A DNA stretch of 54,877 nucleotides, from positions 1 through 54,877 of the forward strand of contig JAGCFO010000022.1 in assembly GCA_017650105.1 (NCBI GenBank), read 5' to 3'. This DNA is from Bacteroidaceae bacterium. Its GTDB lineage: Bacteria > Bacteroidota > Bacteroidia > Bacteroidales > Bacteroidaceae. The notes under the pieces were generated by a model. The model was not told the DNA's origin. It searched no databases and saw only the letters and a program-made list of their open reading frames with translations. The stretch's first letter is position 1; every line of letters begins with the position of its first letter. A program made the translations under genes and the position numbers. Positions 17,339-27,607 of this stretch are shown here, piece by piece.

Positions 17339-18517
17339 TCAGTTACTTTTTTTCACGAGGACAACCCGCGCTAAAGTGCGCACGAGGAACGTGAAGGCAA
17401 CAAGGACAAGGGGAAGAGTGACGCTTGGCTTGAAAGCCCATGAGGCGATATAAAGCAGAATGACTATCGAGTAAAGCAGATATACCTTGGGGAACCACTT
17501 GCGATGACGGAAACATATCCACAGCAACAAGGGCAGCGGATTGAATATTAACAGGTTCCAGTTGTTTGCTGCTCCCACCATATGAGACAAGCAGCTGAGA
17601 TAAAAAATGAAGAGTCCTACCAAAGTCTGTGCGGCAAGGAGAATGGTGTCGAAAGTGCGCGGAAGGGCTTTGTATCCTCGCTTCCACTCGTAAATGCTGA
17701 CAAAAACGGCAACCACGAGAAGAAGAGCAAACACCAAAGTCGGCGTAAATGGGTTGTGAGGATAAGTGAGTGTCTGCTCCACAAGGCACGTAGGATCTCC
17801 TTGAATGAAGGGGCGTGTCGAACCAGAAGTTGTGCGAATGACAGCTTTGTCAATTGTCGGTTCGACAAGCATCGGAGCAAGTTTGTCTTCAAGCTGCCCC
17901 TTCTCCTCGCCCGTAGAGCCGAGGATACTGCTCCAGAACAACTCCGTCCAAAGCCTTCCCTTGCTTACATACTTCACAAAGTTGCGATAGGTTCCGGTAC
18001 AGCCTTCCGTCAAACCGTTCCATACTATCTCCTCGCCTTTCATCACTCGCTCGAGGGCATAGAAGCACATCGAAGAGCAGTTGGTGTGCAGAAAATTGTA
18101 TTGCCTGTAACGGGGAGAAGCGTTTTCGCTGTCAAGTATCTGCCAAAGCGCACGCGTCTGTTCAACGCTGATATTCACGGGATAATCTACAACACCGCGC
18201 CCCTCTCTCACGTATTCCTCGAGAAAGGCTGCAGTTTTAATAGAGGAATATTTTCCGGCACCGTTCCCGCGAAACATAGCAATTCGGTTTGCCAGATTGT
18301 CGTCGAGAGAATAGGTGAATGTCACATCAAGGTCATGAGAAGGGCATTGAAGCCTCAACGCACAATGTCCGAAACCTGAATAGAAATTGTCACCAGGCTG
18401 ACAGATGAGCAGACTTGTCGTAAGGTCTGTAGGAAGCACAAACGAACTGTCTGCCTGTTGAGCGACAGATGTAAAGGCTATTGTCAGGAAGAATATGATG
18501 CCGGAAAGCCGTTTCAT
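17339..18517 (-). CDS. Lnb-like DUF4105 membrane protein
   Basis: 392 residues from the ATG at 18517; the frame continues upstream only to a GTG inside a hairpin. The signal peptide MKRLSGIIFFLTIAFTSVAQ is followed by a periplasmic DUF4105 / Lnb N-terminal-type domain (about 30-200). It has the typical LICQPGDNFYSGFGHCALRL near the start and the Cys-rich FLHTNCSSMCFYALERVM in the middle. The C-terminal third holds four predicted membrane helices (about 260-390), the layout common to Bacteroidetes members. In Enterococcus, Lnb transfers an acyl chain within lipoproteins, but equating the functions here would be inference. It lies 45 bp after the GH130-esterase gene's start region on the same strand, and its upstream neighbour ends at a hairpin, so it probably has its own promoter. 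Confidence 0.8.
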   Translation of the reverse strand: MKRLSGIIFFLTIAFTSVAQQADSSFVLPTDLTTSLLICQPGDNFYSGFGHCALRLQCPSHDLDVTFTYSLDDNLANRIAMFRGNGAGKYSSIKTAAFLEEYVREGRGVVDYPVNISVEQTRALWQILDSENASPRYRQYNFLHTNCSSMCFYALERVMKGEEIVWNGLTEGCTGTYRNFVKYVSKGRLWTELFWSSILGSTGEEKGQLEDKLAPMLVEPTIDKAVIRTTSGSTRPFIQGDPTCLVEQTLTYPHNPFTPTLVFALLLVVAVFVSIYEWKRGYKALPRTFDTILLAAQTLVGLFIFYLSCLSHMVGAANNWNLLIFNPLPLLLWICFRHRKWFPKVYLLYSIVILLYIASWAFKPSVTLPLVLVAFTFLVRTLARVVLVKKSN

Positions 18518-18540
18518 TTTCAGATAAGTAGGAATCGAAA

Positions 18541-18582
18541 AACTCACCCTAGACTCTAAGTAGGGGGAATCTAGGGTGAGTT
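18541..18582. terminator. perfect 13-bp stem-loop, likely terminator
   Basis: AACTCACCCTAGA (18541-18553) is perfectly complementary to TCTAGGGTGAGTT (18570-18582), with a 16-nt loop. It lies between the stop codon of the secreted protein at 18597 and the start of the Lnb-like gene, where a terminator is expected. A long T-run is missing on either side, so an mRNA-stabilising or regulatory hairpin is an alternative. Confidence 0.55.
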
Positions 18583-18596
18583 ATAGTTAGCAGGTT

Positions 18597-19346
18597 TTAT
18601 TTCTCAATAATAACCTTTTTGCCGTTTTTGATAACAACACCTTTGTAAATCTTACCTACCTGCTGTCCTGCAATATTGTAGGTAACGCCTTCCTTCTCGC
18701 TGTCTACCGTTGTTTCGCGAATGGAGGTTTCACCTGAAACAAACATCGGGAATTCATCTCCAACTTTGCGGAAGATGACATAGACATACGTGTCAGGAGT
18801 AGCACTTACATAAGTGTTGAAATTCTCAAACACCTCCTCACGTTTAGGACCACTATCGGAGTGCCCATCCTGAGGATGATCAACGTTGTTGACATTGATT
18901 TTTACTCCTTCTTTTTCGATAGTGGAATAATCGAAGTCAAACGAAAAATCCTGTGCGCTGTTTCCGTGGATAGCAGCATAACAGTCAGCTTCGGTGTAGA
19001 CACCGTCTTCCTTGATGGTGTTGGCGATGCAGACAACCTCATAGCCAGGATTCGGCTCAGCCAACACAAGCACTTCGTACAGACCGATACCGCCTGTGCA
19101 GCCAGGATAGTTAGCACCATCGCTGTTTTCGCCGCCTACCCACTTGATAAATACTGTTTCGTCCCAGTCTTCCGACTGTGCAGCAACGAAACCAGCATCT
19201 TCTTCGCTCTTCGGGCTCAAATAAACGACGCCACCTGCTGAAGGAGCAGCTGCTGCCTCTGCGTAGAGGGCCTTGTAAGGAGTAGCGTTAGCGCTTAAAC
19301 AAGCAACAAGAACTACAATAAGAGATAAAAATTTTTTCATAAGCAT
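18597..19346 (-). CDS. secreted protein of unknown function with a sorting-like tail
   Basis: 249 residues with the signal MLMKKFLSLIVVLVACLSANA; the second ATG at 19340 is equally possible. I do not recognise the central domain. It is acidic and aromatic (EDWDETVFIKWVGGENSDGA, DFSFDFDYSTIE), with two cysteines in PGCTGGIG and EVVCIANT. The last 30 residues (VTYNIAGQQVGK, YKGVVIKNGKKVIIEK) strongly resemble the short C-terminal modules common on exported Prevotella proteins and linked to type IX secretion. It sits alone between a hairpin downstream and two -7-like boxes upstream. A surface or extracellular location is likely; the role is unknown. Confidence 0.7.
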   Translation of the reverse strand: MLMKKFLSLIVVLVACLSANATPYKALYAEAAAAPSAGGVVYLSPKSEEDAGFVAAQSEDWDETVFIKWVGGENSDGANYPGCTGGIGLYEVLVLAEPNPGYEVVCIANTIKEDGVYTEADCYAAIHGNSAQDFSFDFDYSTIEKEGVKINVNNVDHPQDGHSDSGPKREEVFENFNTYVSATPDTYVYVIFRKVGDEFPMFVSGETSIRETTVDSEKEGVTYNIAGQQVGKIYKGVVIKNGKKVIIEK

Positions 19347-19400
19347 TTTGTTTAGTTAATAATAGAGTTAATTAGAAATTCACTTTCGTTTAGTTTGGTG

Positions 19401-19428
19401 CAAAGTTAACTATTTTAGAACAAAGATA
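19401..19428 (-). promoter_or_regulatory. tandem -7 boxes upstream of the small secreted protein
   Basis: Two matches to TAnnTTTG lie on the minus strand: TAACTTTG (19408-19401) and TATCTTTG (19428-19421). The nearer one is about 55 bp before the start codon. No -33 box is obvious for either, so it is unclear which is used. Confidence 0.4.
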
Positions 19429-19498
19429 TATAAAAAAGGAGAAAAAAGCAAGAGTTTTGGGCTTTTTTATAATTTCTCATTTGCTGTTAACTGTTTGA

Positions 19499-19528
19499 AT
19501 TGCAGAGGCGGGAAGCCGCCCCTGCAAT
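19499..19528 (-). terminator. stem-loop after the SusC operon
   Basis: ATTGCAGAGGCGG (19499-19511) pairs with CCGCCCCTGCAAT (19516-19528) with one mismatch and a 4-base loop (GAAG). It begins 18 bp beyond the stop codon of the last SusC-like gene, the natural place for the operon's terminator. A T-rich stretch (ATATTTTTCG) follows on the plus strand only. Confidence 0.6.
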
Positions 19529-19545
19529 ATTTTTCGTCATACGAT

Positions 19546-22500
19546 TTAGAATCCAAGTGCTATACCGAAGTTTACCACTCGCTGGTTCATATAAGCATCT
19601 CCTGCCGTATTGGTTGAGATTTCAGGATCTTGCTGATATTTTTCGTAGTTTGTCCATGTGAACAGATTGTAAGTGTTCATATAGAGTCGTGCTGAGTCAA
19701 GGAACTTAGGCAATGCTTTGCGCGGCAGCGAATAGCTGAGGTCGATAGTCTTCATTCGGATGTACCACGCATCTACAAGCCAGAAATCAGACATGAAAGC
19801 TTCGGCAGAGTTAACCGTTGCCGGGTTTGATGTCAAACGCGGGAAGTTGATTTCCTGTCCTGCGCTATAGCGCTCAAGAGTCCATCTCTGCAAGTGCAAA
19901 GGCTGGAATTGGCTCTTAAACGGCTCAATACCCGTTCCTACAACAGAGAAGCTATAGTTGAACGAGCCTTGGAAAAGGATGCTCAGCGTCAATCCTTTCC
20001 ACGAGCCACCGATGGTCCAACCAAGAGTGGTATTCGGCAAGTTAGGCATACCGATTGCACGTTTGTCATAGTCGTCGATGATTCCATCTTTATTCAAGTC
20101 CTTATACTTCAAGTCACCAGCCTGCACAGCAATATCACTCACAGGGATAGCGGGTGAGTTTTCAGCCTTGCTCTCAATCAAAGCAATATCCTCAGGAGTG
20201 TAGTATCCATCCCATACGTATCCGAACGGCTGCCCAATGGGTTTTCCTGTCTTAGCAAGCCACGGGAAGCGCTGCTGTGCCTCTTGCTGGAAGAGAATCT
20301 TGTTCTTTGCATAGGAGAACACAAAATTCGTGTTGAATCCCCAGTCACCTCGATTCTTGCGATAGCCGATCTGACCATCGAAACCCTGATTCATCGTCTT
20401 TGCTACGTTGACAGGAGATGTGCTGATACCGATGAGAAGAGGTATATCACCTCGATAAACAAGTTGGTCATAACGATGATCGTAGAAGTAATCAAAGGTA
20501 AGCGACATGCTGTTCCACATATTGAGGTCGATACCAACATCGAACTTGCGTGCTTTCTCCCAAGTAACGTTGTCGTTGCCAAGGGCGCCCTCACGATAAC
20601 CAGCCCACTGCATAGCACGATCGCCAAAATAATAGGTATCGCCTACCTCGTAAATCTGGTTATACAGATAACGGTCACCCATTGCCACGTCTGAACCTAC
20701 AAGACCAAATGAAGAGCGTATCTTCAAATGATCAACAGATTTCTCGAACACTTGCTTAAACCACGACTCCTCGCTGATTACCCAACCGACACCTACAGCG
20801 GGGAACAAGCCGTAGCGATGTCCAGCTGCGAAACGATCGGAACCGTTGTATGCAGCATTGAAATCAACAAGGTACTTATTTCTATATTTATATCCCAGCT
20901 TGAGTGTTAAGCCCATGAACTTCTCAGGAACTTTCTGCCCAAAGTTCTCATTAGTTGTACTCTCGCGGTTGAAGAGCAACATAGATGTCACGTCATGATC
21001 GCCATCGAACACACGAGCATAGTTAAGGAAAGCTTGGAAATTGAGATCTTTGCGGGCGGTATTTGTGCCTGCCGTAACAGCATAAGAGCCATTAGTGTAA
21101 ACATGATCGGGATTGATGTTATAGTATCCCCCACCGTTACCGTCAGAATTAAAGTGATAGGTAGGGAATTCACTGCGCCAAACACTACGCCAATTCTCGT
21201 CAATTGTAGAATACGCCACACGTATATTGCTCGACAAGCCCTTGGTGATAAAATCCATTTTCCAATTGACATTATACAGCAAGTTATTGTCATTACGACG
21301 GGTACGACGATAGCCCTGATTGGCCAACCGTGCATTCAGCGTCGGCCTGCGCCCTGAGGTATCGTACAGATATGCCCATGAACCGTCAGGATTGATGACA
21401 GGAGCCGAATATGGATGCATCTCTTCCCAACTGTAAATCTGACCGGTAGCATTCAAGTTATACGGCTCGTTGATATTCATAAAGCGAGAAGTGATGTCCA
21501 GTCGCATCGAGAGATTTTTAGTTACCTGAAAATCAATATTTGAACGATAATTAAATCGTCGATACAAGTAGTTGGAGTTAACATCAGTATTCACAGCTCC
21601 GAAATCACGCACAAGTCCATTTTGCATGAAATATCCAACAGAAACAAAGTATTTCAAATAATCTGTTCCTCCCGAGACATCAACATTGGCATTAGTTTGT
21701 TGAGCTGTCTTTTTGAAAATCTCATCATACCAGTTCACATCGGGATGGCCATAAGGGTCATCGCCAGTACGGAAATGCTCAAGGTCCTGATCTGTAAACA
21801 GAGGCTGCATACCATCGTTCAAATAAGCTTCATTGACGAGTCCAGCCGTCTCATAAGAACCAAGGAATTTCGGTGTACGAACGGGAGTCTGCATACCAGC
21901 CTCTTGGCGTACATTAATACGAGGGCGTCCGTCCTCACCACGACGTGTTTTCACAACCAAAACACCGTTGGCTCCTTTGATACCATAGATGGCGGTTGTG
22001 GAAGCATCTTTCAAGATTGAAATGCTCTCAATTTCGTTGACATTGATTTGTGATAGCTGCTCATAGGTATACTCCACGTCATCTACAATGATAAGGGGAT
22101 GGTTGCCTGCCGAGTTGAGAGAACTGACACCACGAATGAAGAAGTCTGATGCATCCCTACCAGGCTGACCACTTCGCTGCTGGGAGAAAAAGCCTGGAAG
22201 TTTACCAACCAACGTGTTCTGCACACTGCTGACCGGCACTTTCTGGAGTTCCTTTCCACTGATGGCACTCACAGCACCAGTGAGAGTGATACGCTTAGCC
22301 TGTCCATAACCTACCACCACAACCTCGTCTATGCTATTGTCGCCGGAAGTCATCACAATGTCCATCGTAGAACCCCTGACGATAGCTTCATGAGCATTGT
22401 AGCCTACATAGGTAAACACCAGAATGTCACCATTTTTCGCTGCTATCTGATAACGTCCGTCAAAATCCGTGATTGTTGCTGTTTGCGTATCTTTCACCCT

Positions 22501-22623
22501 TACGGCAACACCTATCAGAGGTTCGCCATCGTCGGAAGATGTAACCACGCCACTCACTGTCTGGCCCTTCAGACTAAAGACATATGCGCTTAAGCATATA
22601 AAAAACAAAATATATCTTTTCAT
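19546..22623 (-). CDS. SusC-like TonB-dependent outer-membrane transporter (last gene)
   Basis: 1025 residues. After the signal MKRYILFFICLSAYVFSLKG comes a carboxypeptidase-regulatory-like domain (SGVVTSSDDGEPLIGVAVRV ... YNAHEA, about 24-95). A TonB-box-like segment (SIDEVVVVGYG, about 96-106), the plug (FFIRGVSSLNSAGNHPLIIVDD, ILKDASTTAIYGIKGANGV) and a 22-strand-type barrel ending in VNFGIALGF follow. SusC proteins import oligosaccharides through the outer membrane using TonB energy, with a SusD lid. It starts 6 bp after the SusD gene upstream, an unusual D-then-C order. The DNA here is visibly richer in A and T than that of the first SusD gene of the operon. Confidence 0.95.
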   Translation of the reverse strand: MKRYILFFICLSAYVFSLKGQTVSGVVTSSDDGEPLIGVAVRVKDTQTATITDFDGRYQIAAKNGDILVFTYVGYNAHEAIVRGSTMDIVMTSGDNSIDEVVVVGYGQAKRITLTGAVSAISGKELQKVPVSSVQNTLVGKLPGFFSQQRSGQPGRDASDFFIRGVSSLNSAGNHPLIIVDDVEYTYEQLSQINVNEIESISILKDASTTAIYGIKGANGVLVVKTRRGEDGRPRINVRQEAGMQTPVRTPKFLGSYETAGLVNEAYLNDGMQPLFTDQDLEHFRTGDDPYGHPDVNWYDEIFKKTAQQTNANVDVSGGTDYLKYFVSVGYFMQNGLVRDFGAVNTDVNSNYLYRRFNYRSNIDFQVTKNLSMRLDITSRFMNINEPYNLNATGQIYSWEEMHPYSAPVINPDGSWAYLYDTSGRRPTLNARLANQGYRRTRRNDNNLLYNVNWKMDFITKGLSSNIRVAYSTIDENWRSVWRSEFPTYHFNSDGNGGGYYNINPDHVYTNGSYAVTAGTNTARKDLNFQAFLNYARVFDGDHDVTSMLLFNRESTTNENFGQKVPEKFMGLTLKLGYKYRNKYLVDFNAAYNGSDRFAAGHRYGLFPAVGVGWVISEESWFKQVFEKSVDHLKIRSSFGLVGSDVAMGDRYLYNQIYEVGDTYYFGDRAMQWAGYREGALGNDNVTWEKARKFDVGIDLNMWNSMSLTFDYFYDHRYDQLVYRGDIPLLIGISTSPVNVAKTMNQGFDGQIGYRKNRGDWGFNTNFVFSYAKNKILFQQEAQQRFPWLAKTGKPIGQPFGYVWDGYYTPEDIALIESKAENSPAIPVSDIAVQAGDLKYKDLNKDGIIDDYDKRAIGMPNLPNTTLGWTIGGSWKGLTLSILFQGSFNYSFSVVGTGIEPFKSQFQPLHLQRWTLERYSAGQEINFPRLTSNPATVNSAEAFMSDFWLVDAWYIRMKTIDLSYSLPRKALPKFLDSARLYMNTYNLFTWTNYEKYQQDPEISTNTAGDAYMNQRVVNFGIALGF

Positions 22624-22629
22624 AGTCGT

Positions 22630-24456
22630 TTATCTCCAATTAGGGTTCTGAACCATATTTCTATTCTTGTTCACCTCAGTATAAGGAATAGGATAAAGAT
22701 ACATCTTGTCACTCCATTCCACCTTAAGGATATCGATGGGTGTATAGACAATCTGAGAAGTCCCCTTCACCACTTGCATGCCTTGAAGCGGCTTCGTGAA
22801 AATCTGCTCTGCCTCACGCCAACGACGGATATCGTAATAGCGTTGTTCCTCAAATGCCATCTCGCAACGTCGCTCGTTGTGTATCACTTCGCGCATCTGC
22901 TCTCTCGTCATTGTGGGATCAAGTCCATATCTCTTGTCATCTCCCGGCTCTATACCTGCCCGGTAACGGATAGGTATGAGATAATTAATGATGTCATCCA
23001 TGTATTCGTTACGTTTATCGCTCTCGTTGGCGGCCTCGGCAAAGTTCAGCAACACTTCAGCAAAACGCAGATATATCCACAATTCGTTGTGACTACCATA
23101 CTCGTTGGCTGTTTTGAAGTCATTCATAAACTTACACATGTAATAACTTGTTTGATTATACCTGCCTGAGCCTGACGGATTATTTGCACCTCCCTGATAA
23201 GTATCAAGAAGAGTAGCCAGCCACTGAGAACCCTGATGCAATACGATGCTCTCAAGACGAGGGTCGCGATTATCATACGGATGTTGCGGATCGTAGGCAT
23301 AGGCACTTTCGCCACGCGGCTTTCCGTCTTTCATCAAAAAAGCGTCCACAAAGTTCTGTGTCGGATTAGTGCGCCCATTGCCCAATTTATTGCCTGTGAA
23401 GCCCAGAGGACCATTGTTTCGTTCTACCGACGTACCATTTCCATTGTTCCTGAAAAAAATGACTTCACGTATATCACCAGTAAAATAGTTGATAAAAACG
23501 TTGTGATAGCCTTCTGGTAGTTGAAACTTGTTTTTATTCATCGAACGGCGTGTACTGATTATACCATAGGCATCTACGAAAGCCTTTGCTTCTTCAGCTA
23601 CTCGTGTCCAACGGCTCGCATCGTAGTCAGTGTAGCCCACATACGGGTTTCCTTGCTCCAGTGTCTGCCCATTGAACAGCGGGCTTGCTGCGTACAACAA
23701 GACACGAATTTTCAGCGCCAGACATGCTTGTTTGGTAGGCACATGAGCAAATGCCGTAGCATCGCGCATCGGTAGGGAACGCAGTGAATCCTTTATGTTG
23801 TCCAATTCATCCACAATATAGTTTACGCACTCTTCAAATGTATTACGAGGAAGTTCCAAGTTGTCATTGATATCAAAAACCTTATCACCAACCAAGGGTA
23901 CACCACCATACCGTTCCAACAACTGGAAATAGAAGAAGGCACGCAGGAATCGGGCCTCTGCCTTATACGACGACCCCATCGGGCGTTCTCTGCCTACTAT
24001 CTCCTGCCCGTCGGCATCGGTGTAAGTTTCCGAATTGACGTATTTGGTATTGAAAGGCACTCGGTCAATATTATTGATGAAGATGTTACACTTACGTATA
24101 GACTGGTACCACGTACCCCAATTCATGTCCGACGTCACCTGATTGCTTGCAGTGTAGCGTCCTGTTTGCAGTCGCAACACATCGGGGTCGCTATCCAAAT
24201 ATAGCGACACGGCATCGTCGGTAGCGGCATCAAGGAAGTCGTTGCCCACACGATTATAGCCATTGGGTAGCGTAGAATAGATGGCATTCAAGAAACGAAC
24301 CGCCTGTACGCCTGCCGAGTCGGTTTCAGAAAAGACATACTCTATAGTGTATTGATCCACAGGCAGGCTCTCATAGTCGTCGGTGCAGGCGCTGATGGCA
24401 GCAACAAGCATGCACGAAAGCAGCATATTTATTTTTTTCGTTTTCATTTTGCTCAT
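22630..24456 (-). CDS. SusD/RagB-like glycan-binding lipoprotein (second copy)
   Basis: 608 residues. The lipoprotein signal has its lipobox at AISAC, with the lipidated Cys at about 24. The N-terminal half holds TPR-like helices (SDMNWGTWYQSIRKCNIFINNIDRV, YKAEARFLRAFFYFQLLERYGGVPLV), the clear SusD signature. The C-terminal end has the usual YLRFAEVLLNFAEAANE ... REVIHNERRCEMAFEEQRYYDIRRW ... MYLYPIPYTEVNKNRNMVQNPNW. It would sit on the cell surface and hand glycans to a SusC partner. Spacing is 6 bp to the SusC gene on each side, so it could pair with either one. Confidence 0.95.
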   Translation of the reverse strand: MSKMKTKKINMLLSCMLVAAISACTDDYESLPVDQYTIEYVFSETDSAGVQAVRFLNAIYSTLPNGYNRVGNDFLDAATDDAVSLYLDSDPDVLRLQTGRYTASNQVTSDMNWGTWYQSIRKCNIFINNIDRVPFNTKYVNSETYTDADGQEIVGRERPMGSSYKAEARFLRAFFYFQLLERYGGVPLVGDKVFDINDNLELPRNTFEECVNYIVDELDNIKDSLRSLPMRDATAFAHVPTKQACLALKIRVLLYAASPLFNGQTLEQGNPYVGYTDYDASRWTRVAEEAKAFVDAYGIISTRRSMNKNKFQLPEGYHNVFINYFTGDIREVIFFRNNGNGTSVERNNGPLGFTGNKLGNGRTNPTQNFVDAFLMKDGKPRGESAYAYDPQHPYDNRDPRLESIVLHQGSQWLATLLDTYQGGANNPSGSGRYNQTSYYMCKFMNDFKTANEYGSHNELWIYLRFAEVLLNFAEAANESDKRNEYMDDIINYLIPIRYRAGIEPGDDKRYGLDPTMTREQMREVIHNERRCEMAFEEQRYYDIRRWREAEQIFTKPLQGMQVVKGTSQIVYTPIDILKVEWSDKMYLYPIPYTEVNKNRNMVQNPNWR

Positions 24457-24462
24457 GGTCGT

Positions 24463-27400
24463 TTAAAAGTTAAGTTTCACACCTGTCCACACAGTACGCT
24501 GTAGCGGTGAACTTGTAAAAGTCACCTCAGGATCAACAAGATCGCAGGCAGCGAAGGTCAGCAGATTCTGGCCTTCTACGAAAAGTTTCACACGAAGGCC
24601 TCCCAGTTGGTTCTGACATAGATTATCCGGAAGGTTATATGCTAATGACATATTTTTCAGACGGATGAAGTTGCCATTCTGCATCCAAAGTGATGAACCA
24701 TACATTCCTCCATAGTTATAAGTGTTGCCACCGGCTGACAAGCGTGGATACCTTGCTTTGTCGGCAGTTTCCGGAGTCCAGCGGGCAAGAATGTTCTTAT
24801 AAGCCTGTCCGTAGCTGTTTCCTATCGTTTGGAAACCTTCCACCAGTGTTCGGTTGTTGACATACAAGTCGCGGTTGTAGACACCTTGCCACAGCATGGA
24901 GAACTCAAAGCCTTTCCATTCCAGCCCCAACTCAGCGCCGAAGAACTGCACGGGCTTCTCACCACCTATCACAACGCGGTCCCATTCGTTGATAACCCCG
25001 TCGAGATTCTGGTCGATATATTTCACATCGCCTGGCTGCACATCATACCCCACCATGATGGGATACCCTTGCTCGATGTCGGCTGCCGAGAGGAACCCGT
25101 CAGCTTTCAAACCGAAAATGACGCCCTCCGGTCTTCCCGTCTGACGCAAGTAGTTGTAAGGTGTCTCCTGTTCGTCCATAAAGAGCAACTTTGTGTGTGC
25201 AATGCTCCAGTTTCCATTCACAAAGTAATTCAGCGCTCCTATATGATCCTGCCAGGTAGCTGTCATGTCCCACCCTCTTCGGCGTGTCTGCCCTATGTTC
25301 TCGTAGGGATAGTCCATGCCGAGGATGGCAATGCTCTTCCCTCTTTGTTGCAAGAGGTCGATGTATTTGTCGTTATAGTACTCGACGACAGCGCTCAATC
25401 GGTTACCCAATAGCGCCACGTCGATGCCGACGTTCAGCTTGTTAGCTTTCTCGTATGAGATGTATGGGTTGGCAAGGCCGTCCTCTGTCACCCAATAGCC
25501 GTTGCTGCGTTCGGTGCCGAGGGGATAGAGGGTAGTGAGGTTTTGCGAATAAGTCTGCCTCCAGATGTAATACCCCGAGTTGTCCACTCCATTTCCAGTG
25601 CGACCACCTGAGCCGTAGAGCTTAAGGCGATTAACCCAAGTAACGTCATCCATAAATGCCTCGTTGCTTATATCCCAACCTACGCCAAGAGCTCCGAATG
25701 TACCCCATCGGCGCCCCGGTGCATAACGGTTGAAATAGCTCTCGGTGAGCTTGGCTTGAAGGAAATATTTGTTTGCGAAGCTATACCCTATTCCCTCCAT
25801 GATGTTCGACGGCACCATCGGCAGGTCATAGTCGTCAATCTCATGCCGTGTATCCCCCATCACCGTGGCTGCCACCTTATGCAACCCAAACTGACGAAGG
25901 TAGTCAAAGGCGAGCTGACCGTAAAGGTTGTGATAGTTCGACACCGAGGTGAAATTGTTTGTCTGGGGTGATGGTGAGCCATACTGTACGTACATCGGCA
26001 ACCCTTCATCGTTTACCGTATGCTGATACACAGCGTTGCGTTTTGTACGCACAATCGCCGTTCGAGTCTGTGTCGTCACATTGCCGATGAACTTAGCGGA
26101 CAATCCTTTCACAACGCGGCTGAAATCATACTTCAGGGTTCCTGTAGCCATAATGTCGCGAGTGTTGTCAGCAATGTATCCGCTCTCCATCGTCTGCGAC
26201 AGCAAATTATTCTGGAACGAATAGTTGCCGCCCCACGAACCGTTCTCGTTCTTCACCGGATAGGCGTTGTTAGGCGTCTGGAAGATGGTGAGGAGAAGGT
26301 CGCTGTATCCGCTGCCGCTACCTCCCGGCTGATTGCCTTCTATCACACGCCCCACTGCCGACAGCGAAGCCGTGAGATGCTCCGTCACGTTGATGTTCAC
26401 CTTCGACGAGATAATGTATCGGTTGTAGTCCAGATTGGTATTGTAGCCGTTGGCACTGTTTGTCTTGAACAGCCCTGCCTCGTTCATGTACCCGAGGTTC
26501 ACCACATATTGTGCCGCCTTGTTGCCTCCCGACACTCCCAGATTATACGACTGGGTGGTGCCCCATCTGTTCATCACTTCATCTTCCCATCGGATGTCAG
26601 GGTGAGTGTACGGACTGCTGCCGTCGACATAGCGGCGATAGTCGTCGTAGCTGAATTCGCCCGACTTGCCGTCGTTTTGCTGCGCCTCATTCAGCAGATA
26701 GGCGTATTCCGATGCTGAGAGGGGCTGCAGGTGTTTCACACTGCCGTGCACTCCGAATTTGCCTGTCAGCTGAAGGTTTAGCTTTCCCTCAGTGGGTTTC
26801 TTGGTGGTGATGATGAGTGCTCCCCGAGAACTCTTCATGCCGAGGAACATCGACGAGAGGGCGTCCCTCACCAGTGTCACCGATTCGATGGCTTCAGCAT
26901 CGATGGCGAACATAGGCCGCTCCACGCCGTCCACCATGACAACAGGTTCAATGCCACGTGCCGAATAGTTGAAACGAGTGTTATCGCCATAAGAACCAGC
27001 GCCAAATCCTGATGGTATACTACCTATAAGCGCACCTTGCGAGTTGCCGTTCAGATTAGGAAGGTGAGAACCTCTGAATTGCGAGATGCTGAATCCTGCC
27101 ATACGCCCCTGCAACGAGGTGAGAATATCGGTAGAAAGGTATTTCTCCATGCCCCTGCCGCTCACTGTGACTGCAGAGCCCACGAAGTCTGCCCTGTCGA
27201 CCACCTCGCCGTAGGGACCTGTCAAATGCCCGTCAGTGTCAATATATCGGGTAACGAGGTGCACCTGCCATCCTTCGGAAGGAGCATCAGTCACCTTGGT
27301 TTCGTGATATAAGAAGTCAGTATGGCTGATGGCCACCTTGTCGGCGGCGGAGCAGTTGAGTGTAAAGTACCCGTCTGCGTCGGTGATGGTGCTGTCACCC

Positions 27401-27558
27401 CCTTTGACGGCTACCACAGCCCCCGCTACGGGAGCGTTTGTCTCGTCCACCACCTGCCCTGTCCGCTGCTGGGCAATAGCCGTAGTCGCCATCATCAGCA
27501 ATAGGCACAGAGTCGAGGCAAGCAACCGTTGATTTTGTTTATGATTTTTTTTCTTCAT
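24463..27558 (-). CDS. SusC-like TonB-dependent transporter (first copy)
   Basis: 1031 residues; signal MKKKNHKQNQRLLASTLCLLLMMATTAIAQ. The carboxypeptidase-regulatory-like domain (GQVVDETNAPVAGAVVAVKG) is followed by a plug that departs from the textbook form. There is no DEVVVVGYG segment; instead it reads VGSAVTVSGRGMEKYL. It keeps RGIEPVVMVDGVERPMFAID and VRDALSSMFLGMKSSRGALIITT. The barrel ends in VWTGVKLNF. This is a divergent SusC branch, distinct from the 19546 copy. It follows the DUF4961-like gene by 49 bp and precedes a SusD gene by 6 bp. Confidence 0.93.
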   Translation of the reverse strand: MKKKNHKQNQRLLASTLCLLLMMATTAIAQQRTGQVVDETNAPVAGAVVAVKGGDSTITDADGYFTLNCSAADKVAISHTDFLYHETKVTDAPSEGWQVHLVTRYIDTDGHLTGPYGEVVDRADFVGSAVTVSGRGMEKYLSTDILTSLQGRMAGFSISQFRGSHLPNLNGNSQGALIGSIPSGFGAGSYGDNTRFNYSARGIEPVVMVDGVERPMFAIDAEAIESVTLVRDALSSMFLGMKSSRGALIITTKKPTEGKLNLQLTGKFGVHGSVKHLQPLSASEYAYLLNEAQQNDGKSGEFSYDDYRRYVDGSSPYTHPDIRWEDEVMNRWGTTQSYNLGVSGGNKAAQYVVNLGYMNEAGLFKTNSANGYNTNLDYNRYIISSKVNINVTEHLTASLSAVGRVIEGNQPGGSGSGYSDLLLTIFQTPNNAYPVKNENGSWGGNYSFQNNLLSQTMESGYIADNTRDIMATGTLKYDFSRVVKGLSAKFIGNVTTQTRTAIVRTKRNAVYQHTVNDEGLPMYVQYGSPSPQTNNFTSVSNYHNLYGQLAFDYLRQFGLHKVAATVMGDTRHEIDDYDLPMVPSNIMEGIGYSFANKYFLQAKLTESYFNRYAPGRRWGTFGALGVGWDISNEAFMDDVTWVNRLKLYGSGGRTGNGVDNSGYYIWRQTYSQNLTTLYPLGTERSNGYWVTEDGLANPYISYEKANKLNVGIDVALLGNRLSAVVEYYNDKYIDLLQQRGKSIAILGMDYPYENIGQTRRRGWDMTATWQDHIGALNYFVNGNWSIAHTKLLFMDEQETPYNYLRQTGRPEGVIFGLKADGFLSAADIEQGYPIMVGYDVQPGDVKYIDQNLDGVINEWDRVVIGGEKPVQFFGAELGLEWKGFEFSMLWQGVYNRDLYVNNRTLVEGFQTIGNSYGQAYKNILARWTPETADKARYPRLSAGGNTYNYGGMYGSSLWMQNGNFIRLKNMSLAYNLPDNLCQNQLGGLRVKLFVEGQNLLTFAACDLVDPEVTFTSSPLQRTVWTGVKLNF

Positions 27559-27607
27559 GACTGATATTGTCTTTTAACGATTATCGAATCTACACATGCT
27601 CTGCTGC